60,276 nt of DNA from Anaerolineae bacterium (GCA_003130845.1 QEXW01000129.1:1-60276); one strand, 5' to 3'; positions 34,152-45,122 are shown, numbered from the stretch's first letter. The notes: a model not told the origin generated them from the sequence alone. A program made the numbers and translations.

Positions 34152-35150
34152 ATGGCAGTAACACATAAACGATTAGGCAAGCATGGCGTCCTGGTCAGCA
34201 ATCTGTGCCTGGGCACCATGAACTTCGGCTGGCAGACCAGCGAAGAAGAGAGTTTCAAAATCATGGACCGCGCCCTCGAGCTGGGCATCAACTTCTTCGA
34301 TACCGCCGATGTGTATGGCTGGAGCGTGGAACACGGCCTGACCGAAGAAATCATCGGGCGTTGGTTCGCGCAGGGTGGCGGGCGGCGCGAGGCGGTTGTC
34401 TTGGCGACCAAAGTCTACAACCCCGTTTCGCGCAAGGCCAATCGGAAGGAAGTCAACAGCGATGGGCGCAGTCTTTCGGCCTACAAAATCCGCAAGCACT
34501 GCGAAGGCAGCCTGAAGCGCCTGCAAACCGACTGGATTGACCTGTACCAGATGCACCACATTGACCGCGATTGCCCCTGGGACGAAACCTGGCAGGCCTT
34601 TGATAGCCTGGTGAAGCAAGGCAAGGTGGTTTACATTGGTTCGAGCAATTTTGCCGGCTGGGACATCGCCACCGCCTGCCAGGAAGCCTCCAAGCGCGGG
34701 ATGATGGGGCTGGTTAGTGAGCAGAGCATTTACCACCTCAACAACCGCATGGTCGAACTGGAAGTGATTCCCGCCTGCCGTCACTATGGCCTGGGGCTGA
34801 TTCCCTGGAGCCCGCTGGGTGGCGGCCTGTTGGGCGGCGCGCTGGAAAAGGCCCAGGCTGGGCGGCGCATGGGTGAGCATTTTGAGAAGGAAGTGGAAAA
34901 GAACCGCGAAAAGTTGGAGAAGTACGAAGCCTTATGCCGTGAATTGGGCTATCCCCCCGGGGAAGTGGCCCTGGCCTGGCTCTTGCACAACCCGGTCGTC
35001 ACCGCGCCCATCATCGGGCCGCGCACGCTGGAGCAGTTGGAAAGCGCCGTGCGGGCGACCGAAATCAAATTGGACGAAGAAACGCTCAAGAAACTGGATG
35101 AAATTTTCCCCGGTCCGGGCGGCGAAGCGCCGCAGGCCTATGCCTGGTAA
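34152..35150 (+). CDS. aldo/keto reductase
   Basis: 332 aa. A third TIM-barrel reductase in the operon with FFDTADVYG, ATKVYNPV, DLYQMHHIDRDCPWDE and GLIPWSPLGGGLLGG. Compared with its neighbour it has an insertion around 230-260 (ALEKAQAGRRMGEHFEKEVE), seen in the voltage-gated-channel-beta-like or YghZ-type branch. AAAGGAG is 7 nt before ATG 34152. A strong terminator follows, so this is the last gene of the MerR operon. Confidence 0.93.
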   Translation: MAVTHKRLGKHGVLVSNLCLGTMNFGWQTSEEESFKIMDRALELGINFFDTADVYGWSVEHGLTEEIIGRWFAQGGGRREAVVLATKVYNPVSRKANRKEVNSDGRSLSAYKIRKHCEGSLKRLQTDWIDLYQMHHIDRDCPWDETWQAFDSLVKQGKVVYIGSSNFAGWDIATACQEASKRGMMGLVSEQSIYHLNNRMVELEVIPACRHYGLGLIPWSPLGGGLLGGALEKAQAGRRMGEHFEKEVEKNREKLEKYEALCRELGYPPGEVALAWLLHNPVVTAPIIGPRTLEQLESAVRATEIKLDEETLKKLDEIFPGPGGEAPQAYAW

Positions 35151-35157
35151 AACCAGT

Positions 35158-35190
35158 GTGGGGCGAGAGACTATCTCGCCCCACGTTTTT
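35158..35190. terminator. strong terminator overlapping the 3' end of the GMC gene
   Basis: An 11-bp perfect stem (GTGGGGCGAGA and its complement) with a 5-nt loop is followed by GTTTTT on the plus strand, 7 bp after the last aldo/keto reductase. On the minus strand the right arm encodes the last residues of the GMC oxidoreductase and the loop contains its stop codon. A shorter T stretch (GGTTTTACC) lies beyond it, so it may work in both directions. Confidence 0.88.
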
Positions 35191-36793
35191 CAATCTTGCT
35201 CATCGCATACTCGGCCAGAGCGGTGATGGTCAGGCTGGGGTTTACGCCGGGATTGGCGGGCATAATGGAGCCGTCAATGATGTACAGACCGGGGTAGTTA
35301 TGCACCTGGAAGTTTTCATCCACGACCCCCTCGTCGGCATTCCGACCAATCGGCGCGCCGCCCAAGATATGGGCGGTGGTGGGCAGGTTGAAGACATTTT
35401 CGGTGACTGACCCCAGCGGCACGCCGTTAATGCGCCGCGAAAATTCGCGCACCACGTCATGCCCCACATCCACCCGCGCTGAAACCTGGCGCGCTTCATC
35501 GTGCAGCGCCACCAGCCCGCGCCGGAAGCCGGTCAACCACGAGCGGCCCAAGCGGAACTTCAGGGCGTTATCTACGTGCTGCATGACCAGGATGATGGTG
35601 GCGTTGTGCGCCCAGCCGGGCAGCACCATCACGCGCAGGAAGTCTATGGGATGGCGAAAGACCCAGGTCAGCGTGCGCCAAATGCGGGCCGGGACACTCG
35701 TCGCATCTGAAATCAGCGGCGCGCCCAAAAAGCGCATCAGTGACGAGCCGTCTGGGTAGCGTACCGGCTCAATGCGCGTCTCTGCGTCGGCGTTGAAAAT
35801 CGAGGTAATCGAGATGCCCTCCGAATAGTTCACGTCCGAGCCGCGCGCCAGCGACCCTAACAGGGCTTCGCTGTTCGTGCGAACCTGGTCTCCCAGGCGG
35901 GGGGAGAGATGCGGGAGCGATTTCTTGACATCGCGCAGCCGCAGCAGCAGGTTCATCGTCCCCATCACTCCGGCGGAGAAGATGACATGCCTCGCCCTGG
36001 CTCTCTGTTTCCGTTTGATGGGGCTGGTACTGGGCTGGAAGATGACCTCGTAACGCGCCCCGTCTGTGTGCAGGCGCGGCTGTCCACCGTCCACCGTCAA
36101 CGGTCTGACATCCGTCACTTCCACCTCGGCCAGTACCTTTGCGCCCCACTTTTCCGCAAAATACAGGTAATTTTTGGGCAGGGTGTTCTTGGCGTTGTAA
36201 CGGCAGCCGACCATGCAGCCGCCACAGTGACGGCAGCCGGCGCGCGCCGGGCCCTCGCCGCCAAAATAGGGGTCTGGCACGGTTTGCCCCGGTTCGCCAA
36301 AATATGCTCCTACTTCGGTCGCGCGAAAGGTGTGTTCCATGCCGCGTTCGGCGGCAATTTGGCGCAGGAGTTCATCGGCTTTCCAGAGTTGGGGGTTGCG
36401 TGCCACGCCGAGCATTTGGCGGGCGGTTTCGTAATAGGGCCGCAGCACCTTTCCCCAAGGAATCGGCGTGTTCCAGGCAGGCGTAGCGAACGTCTCTTCG
36501 GAGGGGACTTCCAGCACGTTAGCATAGCCCAGGCTGCCGCCGCCGACCCCGGCTCCGTGCAAGACCATTACGCCGTTTAAGATGCTAATTTGCAAGATGC
36601 CGTGCGCGCGAAGGGCCGGCAGCCAGAGGTATTTCCAGAACTGCCAATTGGTCGTGGCAAAATCTTCGTCACGGAAGCGTTTGCCTTTCTCCAGCACCAG
36701 CACCGAATAGCCTTTTTCGGCCAGACGCATGGCCGAGACCGAGCCGCCGAAACCGGAACCGATGATGATGTAATCGTAAACTATCTCTGACAT
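35171..36793 (-). CDS. GMC-family oxidoreductase (cholesterol-oxidase-like) with a four-cysteine motif
   Basis: 540 aa flavoprotein. FAD-binding GSGFGGSVSAMRLAEKGY at the N terminus, GMC segment HGAGVGGGSLGYANVL, and C-terminal GMC part with DGSIMPANPGVNPSLTITALAE. Residues C187, C190, C193 and C197 form CX2CX2CX3C, a ferredoxin-like spacing that may hold an iron-sulfur cluster or structural metal. This branch includes annotated cholesterol oxidases, but the substrate here is open. GAGGAG precedes the ATG. It lies 54 bp after the sensor kinase gene on the same strand and converges with the AKR operon. Confidence 0.92.
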   Translation of the reverse strand: MSEIVYDYIIIGSGFGGSVSAMRLAEKGYSVLVLEKGKRFRDEDFATTNWQFWKYLWLPALRAHGILQISILNGVMVLHGAGVGGGSLGYANVLEVPSEETFATPAWNTPIPWGKVLRPYYETARQMLGVARNPQLWKADELLRQIAAERGMEHTFRATEVGAYFGEPGQTVPDPYFGGEGPARAGCRHCGGCMVGCRYNAKNTLPKNYLYFAEKWGAKVLAEVEVTDVRPLTVDGGQPRLHTDGARYEVIFQPSTSPIKRKQRARARHVIFSAGVMGTMNLLLRLRDVKKSLPHLSPRLGDQVRTNSEALLGSLARGSDVNYSEGISITSIFNADAETRIEPVRYPDGSSLMRFLGAPLISDATSVPARIWRTLTWVFRHPIDFLRVMVLPGWAHNATIILVMQHVDNALKFRLGRSWLTGFRRGLVALHDEARQVSARVDVGHDVVREFSRRINGVPLGSVTENVFNLPTTAHILGGAPIGRNADEGVVDENFQVHNYPGLYIIDGSIMPANPGVNPSLTITALAEYAMSKIEKRGAR

Positions 36794-36847
36794 GAGTTTC
36801 TCCTCGCGCAGCGTTTTGTGGTGGTCGGCTGTGGAATGAATTCCACG

Positions 36848-39118
36848 CTATGTTTCGCTTAACGTGAAATAGAACGTCGCGCCCTGGCCGGGGCTGGATT
36901 CGGCCCAAATGCGGCCCCCGTGACGCTGAATGATGCGCTGGACGGTGGCCAGGCCGATGCCGTGACCGGGGTAGTCCTCGGCGCGGTGCAAGCGCTGAAA
37001 GGGTTGGAAGAGTTTATCGGCGTATTGCATGTCGAAGCCGGCGCCGTTGTCGCGCACGAAGTACACTATCTCGCCGTCTTTGGTTTCCGCGCCGAATTCG
37101 ATAATCGCTTCGGGGGTTTTGGCGGAGTATTTCCAGGCGTTGCCGAGCAAGTTTTCTAACACATTGCGCATGAGCGACGGGTCGGCGTGGGCAAACAGTC
37201 CCTCCATCACGTGGCAGGTGACAGCCCGGTTGGGTTCGGCCTGGCGAAGAGTTTCTACGATGGAGCGGGCTTCGGCGCTCAAATCCAGTTTCTGCCGATG
37301 CAAATCGGCTTTGCTCAATCGGAAGAGGGCCAGCAGGCTGTCTATCAATGCGTTCATTTCTTCAGCAGCCTGAAGCACTCGTTCCAGGTAGTTTTTTCCT
37401 TCTGTATCCAGTTGATTTCCAAACTCGTTCCTAAGAATTTGGCCGAATCCGCGAATCGCTCGCAAAGGGGAGCGCAGGTCGTGGGAGATGGAGTAGGAAA
37501 AGGCCTGCATTTCGCGGTTGGCCTGTTCGAGAGCGGCAGTGCGTTCGATTACGCGCTGTTCGAGTTGTTCGTTGAGCTGACGCGTTTCTTCTTCTGCCCG
37601 CCGCAATTCGGTGACGTCAATGCGCAGACCGGTTAGGCCGATAATCTGCTCATCCATTACGATTGGCGCCAGGGTGACAATATAACTTTTTCGCTTTCCA
37701 TCTGCGATGACATCAAAGGGGCCTTTATAAATGGTTTCGCCGCGCAAGACGCGTTCATGTTCTGCTTGCCATTCTTGGCGTAATTCTAATGGCATGTCAT
37801 CCAATTCGAGCGCAGTTTTGCCCAGCGAAGTGGAGTAATTGCCCCTGTTCCTGCCGCTGACGATGATATAGCGGCTCTCGGCATCACACACCCATAAGTC
37901 ATACGGAAATTGCGCAATGATAGATTGCAGCCGGGCTTCGCTTTCGCGCAGGGCGCCTTCTACCTGTTTGCGTTCTGCTAGTTCTTTTTGTAATTGTCTT
38001 AATAGCTCGTATTTTTCGACTGCGATGGCAGCTTGCGAGGCCAGCGTTTCTAACAGACGTATCTGGTCTTCTGAGTAGGTATTCGGTTCGCGCGCCTGCA
38101 CAGACATGACCCCCAGGATACGCCCCTCGTTAATCAGCGGAATGCCCAAGTAGGTGCGAATATCAGGGTCGGCAATCACGACGATTTTGAATCTCTGGAG
38201 CACTTCTGGCGATTGTACATCTGGCAAATAGAGCGTTTGCCTGGTGTGAATGACGTGCGCCGTCAGGCCAGGTTGCTGAACGAGATTGCGTGGCGATATG
38301 CTCACTTCCTGGTCGCGACTGATGTAAAGAGGAAAAGACATCAAGTGTGTTGTGTCATCGTAGAGTCCGACGTAAAACGCATCTACTTGTATGAGACTTT
38401 TTAGTTCTATGACCAGCGCACGCAGCGCTTGGTATAAGTTTTCCCCGCTGGTGATGGCTTTGCTCATTTTGTACAACAAAAACATCTCGTAAGCACGCTG
38501 TTTTAGTTTTTTCTCTGCCTCATTTCGCTCTTTCAATTCAGTCTGAAGCGCGCTTATGTTCGACTGATTGGCTTGCCAGGTGATGTGTTGAAGCACCAGG
38601 ACCGATAGCCCGAAAAAACTGTAAATGAAAAAAATAGCATAAGGAGTGTAATGGATGGTAGATGCCGGTAAGATATTTTTCTCTTCAGCATAAGCCAGCC
38701 CTAGTCCACTCATCATGCTTAATATGGAGACGAAAAACAGTGCTGTTTTGCCCATCAATAATCCGCCAACCACAATAATCACCAGATACCCCATAAAGAT
38801 GGGTGCACGCACTCCGCCGGCGGTTGCTGCGCCGATGGTCACGATAGCCCATAAGGTGGTGATGAGCCCGATGCTCGCCAATCTTACCCATCCGCGTCGT
38901 GCGATTTCCAGTAGAAGGAGCGCCAGGGGGATGATGATGGCGACGATGGTCGTGAATCGGGAAGAGAGAACTTCTGGAAATAGTGCGAAGGGAACGAAAA
39001 ACACACCGCTCAGCACGATAACCGCATGGAGAATGCGATAAACCTGCCGGGTGAGAGCAGTTTTGGCTTCATCGTCAAAGACCGGGGGGACGAGCAGACC
39101 GTATATCCAACGTTTCAT
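36848..39118 (-). CDS. membrane sensor histidine kinase (GAF-PAS-HisKA-HATPase)
   Basis: 756 aa from ATG 39118. Five or six membrane helices occur at about 30-175. A short coiled coil is followed by GAF (about 200-355), PAS (about 385-505) and a second coiled coil. The HisKA region holds FSYSISHDLRSPLRAIRGFG with the phospho-His, then HATPase_c with N box NLLGNAWKYS, G1 VRDNGAGFDM and G2 GHGIGLATV. This kinase core is the phytochrome-like/bacteriophytochrome HK group. No response regulator is adjacent; the stand-alone receiver at 26.3 kb is the nearest orphan. An in-frame upstream ATG at 39184 lacks support. Confidence 0.93.
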   Translation of the reverse strand: MKRWIYGLLVPPVFDDEAKTALTRQVYRILHAVIVLSGVFFVPFALFPEVLSSRFTTIVAIIIPLALLLLEIARRGWVRLASIGLITTLWAIVTIGAATAGGVRAPIFMGYLVIIVVGGLLMGKTALFFVSILSMMSGLGLAYAEEKNILPASTIHYTPYAIFFIYSFFGLSVLVLQHITWQANQSNISALQTELKERNEAEKKLKQRAYEMFLLYKMSKAITSGENLYQALRALVIELKSLIQVDAFYVGLYDDTTHLMSFPLYISRDQEVSISPRNLVQQPGLTAHVIHTRQTLYLPDVQSPEVLQRFKIVVIADPDIRTYLGIPLINEGRILGVMSVQAREPNTYSEDQIRLLETLASQAAIAVEKYELLRQLQKELAERKQVEGALRESEARLQSIIAQFPYDLWVCDAESRYIIVSGRNRGNYSTSLGKTALELDDMPLELRQEWQAEHERVLRGETIYKGPFDVIADGKRKSYIVTLAPIVMDEQIIGLTGLRIDVTELRRAEEETRQLNEQLEQRVIERTAALEQANREMQAFSYSISHDLRSPLRAIRGFGQILRNEFGNQLDTEGKNYLERVLQAAEEMNALIDSLLALFRLSKADLHRQKLDLSAEARSIVETLRQAEPNRAVTCHVMEGLFAHADPSLMRNVLENLLGNAWKYSAKTPEAIIEFGAETKDGEIVYFVRDNGAGFDMQYADKLFQPFQRLHRAEDYPGHGIGLATVQRIIQRHGGRIWAESSPGQGATFYFTLSET

Positions 39119-39268
39119 AATTGCACTTGGAAGCAGAGGACGCGCATTGGTACAAGTATAGTGCAAAATTGACCATTGCTGCACCGCCGGTTGGAATTCA
39201 TCGGCGCCTGTGTTTGTAAATCACCCGGTCGTGTGTCAATAGGTGGTAAATCTGGCTATTCAACACAT

Positions 39269-39298
39269 ACGTCCCGAACGCGAACGCCTTCGGGACGT
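39269..39298 (-). terminator. hairpin downstream of the Yip1-like gene
   Basis: Perfect 10-bp stem (ACGTCCCGAA and its complement) with a 10-nt loop, 24 bp after the Yip1-like stop. There is no T run on either side, so termination is plausible but not certain. Its CGTCCCGAA/TTCGGGACG arms resemble those of the terminator at 48283-48318. Confidence 0.45.
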
Positions 39299-39321
39299 GC
39301 TGTAATTCAACAGGGTTGCTT

Positions 39322-39882
39322 TTAGGCGAGTGTTACGATGGCTATGACCGCCCCCATAATTCCATTGATGATGAAAATTGCGACAATCGCAATCAGCACG
39401 ATGGCAAAGGTTACACCTTTGCTGATTCCAAGCGTTTCCCGGATGGCCGATGAAGCAATCACCAGAAACCAAAGGCTGATTGGGAATAAGAGACAGCTGG
39501 CGAATGGAAAGATGGCAGATAAGCCTGTCAGCAACCCGCTTAGCAGGTTAGGAATGGGATAGACGTATCCGAGAGCCGTGCGGATTTGGTTGAATGAAGC
39601 GGTTCCCCCTCCTATTTTTACTCCGAGCAGCCAGGCAATGACCGTGAGAATCAGGTAACCGAGCAGAAAGCTGATGAACCCCAAAACGCCGTTGACCAAA
39701 ACCTGCAAAATGGTGGCTTCCATTATGCCAATAGCCAAGCTGATAGAGATAGAGAAAATCACGCTGAGGCTGGCGGTTGCGAATATCAGGATTGTTGATT
39801 CTAGAGTGAGTTCTGGCTTATCTTTGATTTCCCCGTACAACTTTGTATCATTGAGAAAAGAGCGAAACAGGCGGGCGAGCAT
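39322..39882 (-). CDS. Yip1-family-like membrane protein
   Basis: 186 aa with five predicted membrane helices after a polar N terminus (about 30-55, 60-90, 110-135, 140-160 and 162-184). The length, layout and a Gly-rich loop (GVKIGGGTASFNQIRTALGYV) match the bacterial Yip1 (PF04893) group. AAGGAGG lies 11 nt before ATG 39882, a long spacing. No role can be given beyond a membrane protein. It stands alone between the kinase and the duplicated small-gene element. Confidence 0.78.
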   Translation of the reverse strand: MLARLFRSFLNDTKLYGEIKDKPELTLESTILIFATASLSVIFSISISLAIGIMEATILQVLVNGVLGFISFLLGYLILTVIAWLLGVKIGGGTASFNQIRTALGYVYPIPNLLSGLLTGLSAIFPFASCLLFPISLWFLVIASSAIRETLGISKGVTFAIVLIAIVAIFIINGIMGAVIAIVTLA

Positions 39883-39947
39883 TGTGGTTTTATCCTCCTT
39901 GTGTTGATGGATTTTAGAAACGTGTCCGACCAGGCATTACTAGCCGG

Positions 39948-40121
39948 TTATGACCAACCCTTCTTCAAGAACCTGTTCATAATTGAGCCCCCGTACGTAT
40001 CGTGACCATCCACGGCGCGCACCGGCGAGAGAATTTTCCAATCGGCATCCAGCGCAGAGAATACCCGCATCAGGTCGGCGAATTTGTTGGAGGGGCGGGC
40101 TGCTTCCGGCACGTTGAACAT
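39948..40121 (-). pseudogene. decayed copy A of a duplicated small unknown gene
   Basis: A 57-aa frame starting at ATG 40121. It is paralogous to the 94-aa gene at 45194-45478: over the 38 positions from ARPSNK to the GG following DT(Y/H), 29 are identical. Relative to that copy it lacks about 11 residues in frame after MFN, and its C terminus is replaced after the shared GG. The upstream DNA is also shared, including the palindrome TTGTAAACAA. It is best read as a decayed or shortened copy. The function of the family is unknown to me. Confidence 0.55.
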
Positions 40122-40233
40122 GGCGTGTACCTGCTTTGATTTAATACACGCATAGTATGCATGCCAAACGTTATTACCGCTCAAATATTTGATTAAGGAT
40201 TTGTAAACAATCTTTGGGCAAAGTTTTACCGTT
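39986..40233 (-). repeat. diverged direct repeat, copy A
   Basis: About 248 bp aligns with 45310-45592 in the same orientation. It includes part of the small gene and about 110 bp before it, with identical blocks such as GATTAAGGATTTGTAAACAA. Copy A has a deletion of about 33 bp. The rest of the 39883-40466 gap holds no gene I can support. Confidence 0.75.
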
Positions 40234-40343
40234 GGGATTTTCTCTCTCTGCGCCAAGCGGTGTTCTCAATTCTATCGGGTCGGTCGTTTTACCCCAAGTT
40301 ACCACCTTGCAAAATTGGCACGGGTTTTAACACAAAGTCACAG

Positions 40344-40378
40344 AGACGCCAAGAAAAAGCGTAAGAATCTTGGCGTCT
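40344..40378. repeat. long inverted repeat (hairpin) in the gap before the metal ATPase end
   Basis: Perfect 11-bp arms AGACGCCAAGA and its complement enclose 13 nt. There is no T run in either direction, so it is not a standard terminator. The flanking text (ACACAAAGTCACAGAGACGCC) resembles intergenic repeat text seen in many bacterial genomes; this is from general familiarity, not a search. Confidence 0.55.
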
Positions 40379-40466
40379 TATCGCCGTTGGATTAACAAAG
40401 CCCGCCTGAAAGCGATTCAAGAACCAAAGGTAGCCACTTGAGTTAATTTACGGGAGACCAAGTACG

Positions 40467-42549
<2,083 letters not shown>

Positions 42550-42557
<8 letters not shown>

Positions 42558-42900
42558 GCTTAACATCCTCTTCGGTATAGCGTGTGCATTCATATACCCC
42601 TTTGGCTACATCGGCCAGCAACTCATCTGCAAGGGTGAGCAATTGCTCCACACGGCTATCGCTGAGCGCGTAGTATACAAAGCGGCCTTGTGGGCTGGCG
42701 GTGACCAGGCCGCAATCGCGCAGGCAGCCTAAGTGGTTGGAAACATTTGGCTGCGATAAGCCGGTTTTTTCGACAATTTCGCCCACTGTCCTCGACCCAT
42801 CGCGCAAGCAGGTCAGAATGGCCAAGCGCGAAGGGTCTGAAAACCCGCGAAACAATTTGGCTTGGATTTCAATTGATTGGGGTTTGGCCGTCATTCGCAT
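42550..42900 (-). CDS. ArsR/SmtB family metal sensor, CmtR-like
   Basis: 116 aa winged-helix repressor (FSDPSRLAILTCLRDGSRTV, recognition helix SQPNVSNHLGCLRDCGLV). C59 and C63 in the recognition helix and C105 in the C-terminal helix reproduce the spacing of the Cd/Pb ligands C57, C61 and C102 of mycobacterial CmtR. The classic arsenic or CadC N-terminal cysteines are absent. It should repress itself and the downstream ATPase and release DNA on metal binding. An operator palindrome lies just upstream. Start ATG 42900 or 42894. Confidence 0.92.
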
Positions 42901-42922
42901 TGTTTTTCTTTCATATCATTAC

Positions 42923-42944
42923 ATCAGTATATGCTGATATTATA
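42923..42944 (-). promoter_or_regulatory. -10 box and palindromic operator for the arsR-ATPase operon
   Basis: On the minus strand TATAAT (42939-42944) is immediately followed by a 16-bp palindrome with arms ATCAG and CTGAT (42923-42938) at the predicted transcription start. This is a usual place for an ArsR/SmtB operator, 22 bp before the start codon. Confidence 0.7.
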
Positions 42945-43096
42945 CTGTGCCTTTTACGATTCAAACAGAGGCCTAATTTCCGTCGGCGTTATATATTTTT
43001 TCGTTCTATCCTGACCAAATTTGCTAAATTCTCGTGCTACAAATATCTAGCGAAAACTGCCTTCATTTGCCTAATAAGATGCGTTTTGCCGGATTT

Positions 43097-43112
43097 TGTG
43101 ACAAAAGTCATA
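43097..43112 (+). promoter_or_regulatory. CRP/FNR-family binding site upstream of nrfH
   Basis: The sequence has the form TGTGA-N6-TCATA, one base from the CRP consensus right half-site. Its centre (43104.5) is 41.5 bp before the start predicted from the -10 box at 43134-43139, exactly the class II activator position. No good -35 box is present, as expected for an activator-dependent promoter. Confidence 0.7.
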
Positions 43113-43133
43113 AAACCTTTCGATGCTACACGG

Positions 43134-43139
43134 TATGAT
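43134..43139 (+). promoter_or_regulatory. -10 box (TATGAT) of nrfHA
   Basis: TATGAT predicts a transcription start near 43146, 30 bp before nrfH. The -35 place (about 43111-43116, TAAAAC) is poor and overlaps the end of the CRP/FNR-type site. Confidence 0.55.
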
Positions 43140-43175
43140 TAAGCATAGATTAATTTATCTTCAAAAGGTTAGGCC

Positions 43176-43667
43176 ATGACCAGATTTTTCCCCGCTCTCG
43201 CCATATTGTTTGCAGTTTTTGCGCTGGGTCTGTTCGCGTATGTCACGGATGCAGTTGCCTTTGCCGGCAGCAGCCCGGAAACGTGTGCGAACTGCCACGT
43301 GATGGACGACATGTATGAAAACTGGTTTCATGCTCCCCACAAAAATGTGACGGAGTGCGTGGATTGCCATTTGCCCCACGATAACGTTTTCTCGTATTAT
43401 GCAGAAAAGGCCCGTACTGGGTTTCACGATGTGTACGTTTTTAGCACCGGGCAAACGCCTGAGATAATCCGCGCTACCGAACATACCAAAGGCATTATCC
43501 AGGCGAATTGTGTGCGCTGCCACCAAAGCACAGTGGATGTGGTAGTCAGCAGCTCCCATGGCAACGACCGGTATTGCTGGGAATGTCATCGCAACGTTTC
43601 ACACGGTCCACGAGGCTTGTCTCTGCTGCCTCTGCAAGATTCGCAACTTTACCCTGTTCATAAATAA
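43176..43667 (+). CDS. nrfH: cytochrome c nitrite reductase small subunit NrfH
   Basis: 163 aa. An N-terminal membrane helix (about 5-26) anchors a NapC/NirT-type tetraheme cytochrome with four CXXCH sites: CANCH, CVDCH, CVRCH and CWECH. It takes electrons from menaquinol and passes them to NrfA on the outer face of the membrane. AAAGG lies before ATG 43176. It is followed by nrfA after a gap of about 90 bp that contains a weak stem (GGTGCGT/ACGCACC, 43684-43718), perhaps for differential expression. The promoter bears a CRP/FNR-type site. Confidence 0.96.
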   Translation: MTRFFPALAILFAVFALGLFAYVTDAVAFAGSSPETCANCHVMDDMYENWFHAPHKNVTECVDCHLPHDNVFSYYAEKARTGFHDVYVFSTGQTPEIIRATEHTKGIIQANCVRCHQSTVDVVVSSSHGNDRYCWECHRNVSHGPRGLSLLPLQDSQLYPVHK

Positions 43668-43759
43668 TTTTGAAGGGCTCGGCGGTGCGTCTCGCTCGCT
43701 TGATTGCCGCAACGCACCCCGCTTGAATCACTACACTTCTTTTTATTGAGGAGATGCCT

Positions 43760-45103
43760 ATGCAAAGATACACTACCTTGATTTTGGCTGGATTGGTGGT
43801 CATACTGGCTGCCTTGCTGGCCGGCACGTTGATTTTTGTCAACAACCAGCCGGTGCAGCAGCGCGCCATCCAGCCATTGACGGAAATCGCAGCCATGGAG
43901 CCAAATTCATCCAAGTGGGGTGTCAACTTCCCCAACCAGTATGCTTCGTTCTTGAAAACGCGTGATAACAATATTGCCACCACGTATGGCGGTTCCAACG
44001 ATTTTTCTCACCTGGAAAAAGACCCTCGCCAGAAGATTCTGTTCACTGGTATGCCGTTTAGCAAAGACTATAACGAAGACCGAGGGCATGAATGGGCGTT
44101 GACCGACGTGCAGAAGACAAAACGCTTGAACCTTGACAAGGAAAACCCCAAGCGCACACCCGGCACATGTTACTCCTGTAAATCGGCCAATATGCCTGGT
44201 CTATGGGCTGAAATGGGCTTGGAAGGCGTTGGAAAGACGTTTTTCGGCGACCTGACCCCGCGCGTGAATAGCTCGATTGGCTGCGCCAACTGCCATGAAC
44301 CCGGCACAATGCGCTTAATTGTCACCAATCCGGCGCTGGAAGAAGCGCTGCAAGCTCAAGGCAAAGACTGGAAGACCTTTACCCGCCAGGAAATGCGCAC
44401 GGTGGTTTGCGCCAACTGCCATGTGGAATATTACTTTGCGGGCGAGAGCAAATACCTGACCTTCCCTTGGGAAAAAGGCACCAAAGTCGAAGAAATGTGG
44501 GAATACTATACCGAAATTGGCTTCAAAGATTGGGAATATCCCGATACCAAGACGCCCATGCTCAAAGCCCAGCACCCTGAGTATGAGATGTACACCGCCG
44601 GCTCCACGCACTATAACGCGGGTGTAGCCTGCGCCGATTGCCACATGCCGTATGTGCGCGAAGGCGCGGCCAAATATTCCTCGCATAACATCCATAGCCC
44701 CATGCTCAATCCCGAGCGGTCTTGTGGACAATGCCACACGGACACCGAAGCGGTCGTGCGTCGCGTCAATCTCATTCAGGAACAAACGTATAAAACCAAG
44801 ATTGCTACTGAAGACGCAATTATTGACGCCATCAATGCCATTAAGGCCGCAGCAGCCAACCCCAAGAGCGACGCTGCTCTGCTAGAGGAAGCTCGCTTGC
44901 TGCATCGTCAGGCGCAGTTCTATTGGGATTACGTTTCGGCTGAAAACTCGATGGGTTTCCACAATCCTGAATATGCCCTAAAGATTTTGGCCGAAGCAAC
45001 TAACTTGGCGCGCCAAGCGCAGATGAAAGCCGCCCAGGCTGCCAACGACCCCTCTCTCTTACAGACCGGTACATATTACCAAAGCGGACCATCTGGACAA
45101 TAA
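43760..45103 (+). CDS. nrfA: pentaheme cytochrome c nitrite reductase catalytic subunit NrfA
   Basis: 447 aa. Reduces nitrite to ammonium with six electrons; also known to reduce NO, hydroxylamine and sulfite. After an N-terminal hydrophobic anchor (about 5-27) come the active-site heme motif CYSCK, with Lys as axial ligand, and four CXXCH motifs (CANCH, CANCH, CADCH, CGQCH). ATG 43760 was chosen because GAGGAG is 6 nt before it; ATG 43754 sits too close. The uncleaved-looking N terminus suggests membrane attachment. A strong terminator follows. Confidence 0.97.
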   Translation: MQRYTTLILAGLVVILAALLAGTLIFVNNQPVQQRAIQPLTEIAAMEPNSSKWGVNFPNQYASFLKTRDNNIATTYGGSNDFSHLEKDPRQKILFTGMPFSKDYNEDRGHEWALTDVQKTKRLNLDKENPKRTPGTCYSCKSANMPGLWAEMGLEGVGKTFFGDLTPRVNSSIGCANCHEPGTMRLIVTNPALEEALQAQGKDWKTFTRQEMRTVVCANCHVEYYFAGESKYLTFPWEKGTKVEEMWEYYTEIGFKDWEYPDTKTPMLKAQHPEYEMYTAGSTHYNAGVACADCHMPYVREGAAKYSSHNIHSPMLNPERSCGQCHTDTEAVVRRVNLIQEQTYKTKIATEDAIIDAINAIKAAAANPKSDAALLEEARLLHRQAQFYWDYVSAENSMGFHNPEYALKILAEATNLARQAQMKAAQAANDPSLLQTGTYYQSGPSGQ

Positions 45104-45122
45104 AATATCAAGTTGGCAATGG

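Noticed and set aside
40344-40378. Hairpin considered as the metal-ATPase terminator
   Set aside because: There is no T run on either strand and it lies about 90 bp from the stop; listed as an inverted repeat instead.
39883-40466. Copy A region as an insertion sequence remnant
   Set aside because: No transposase-like frame or terminal inverted repeats are seen; the similarity is to a small unknown gene and its upstream DNA.
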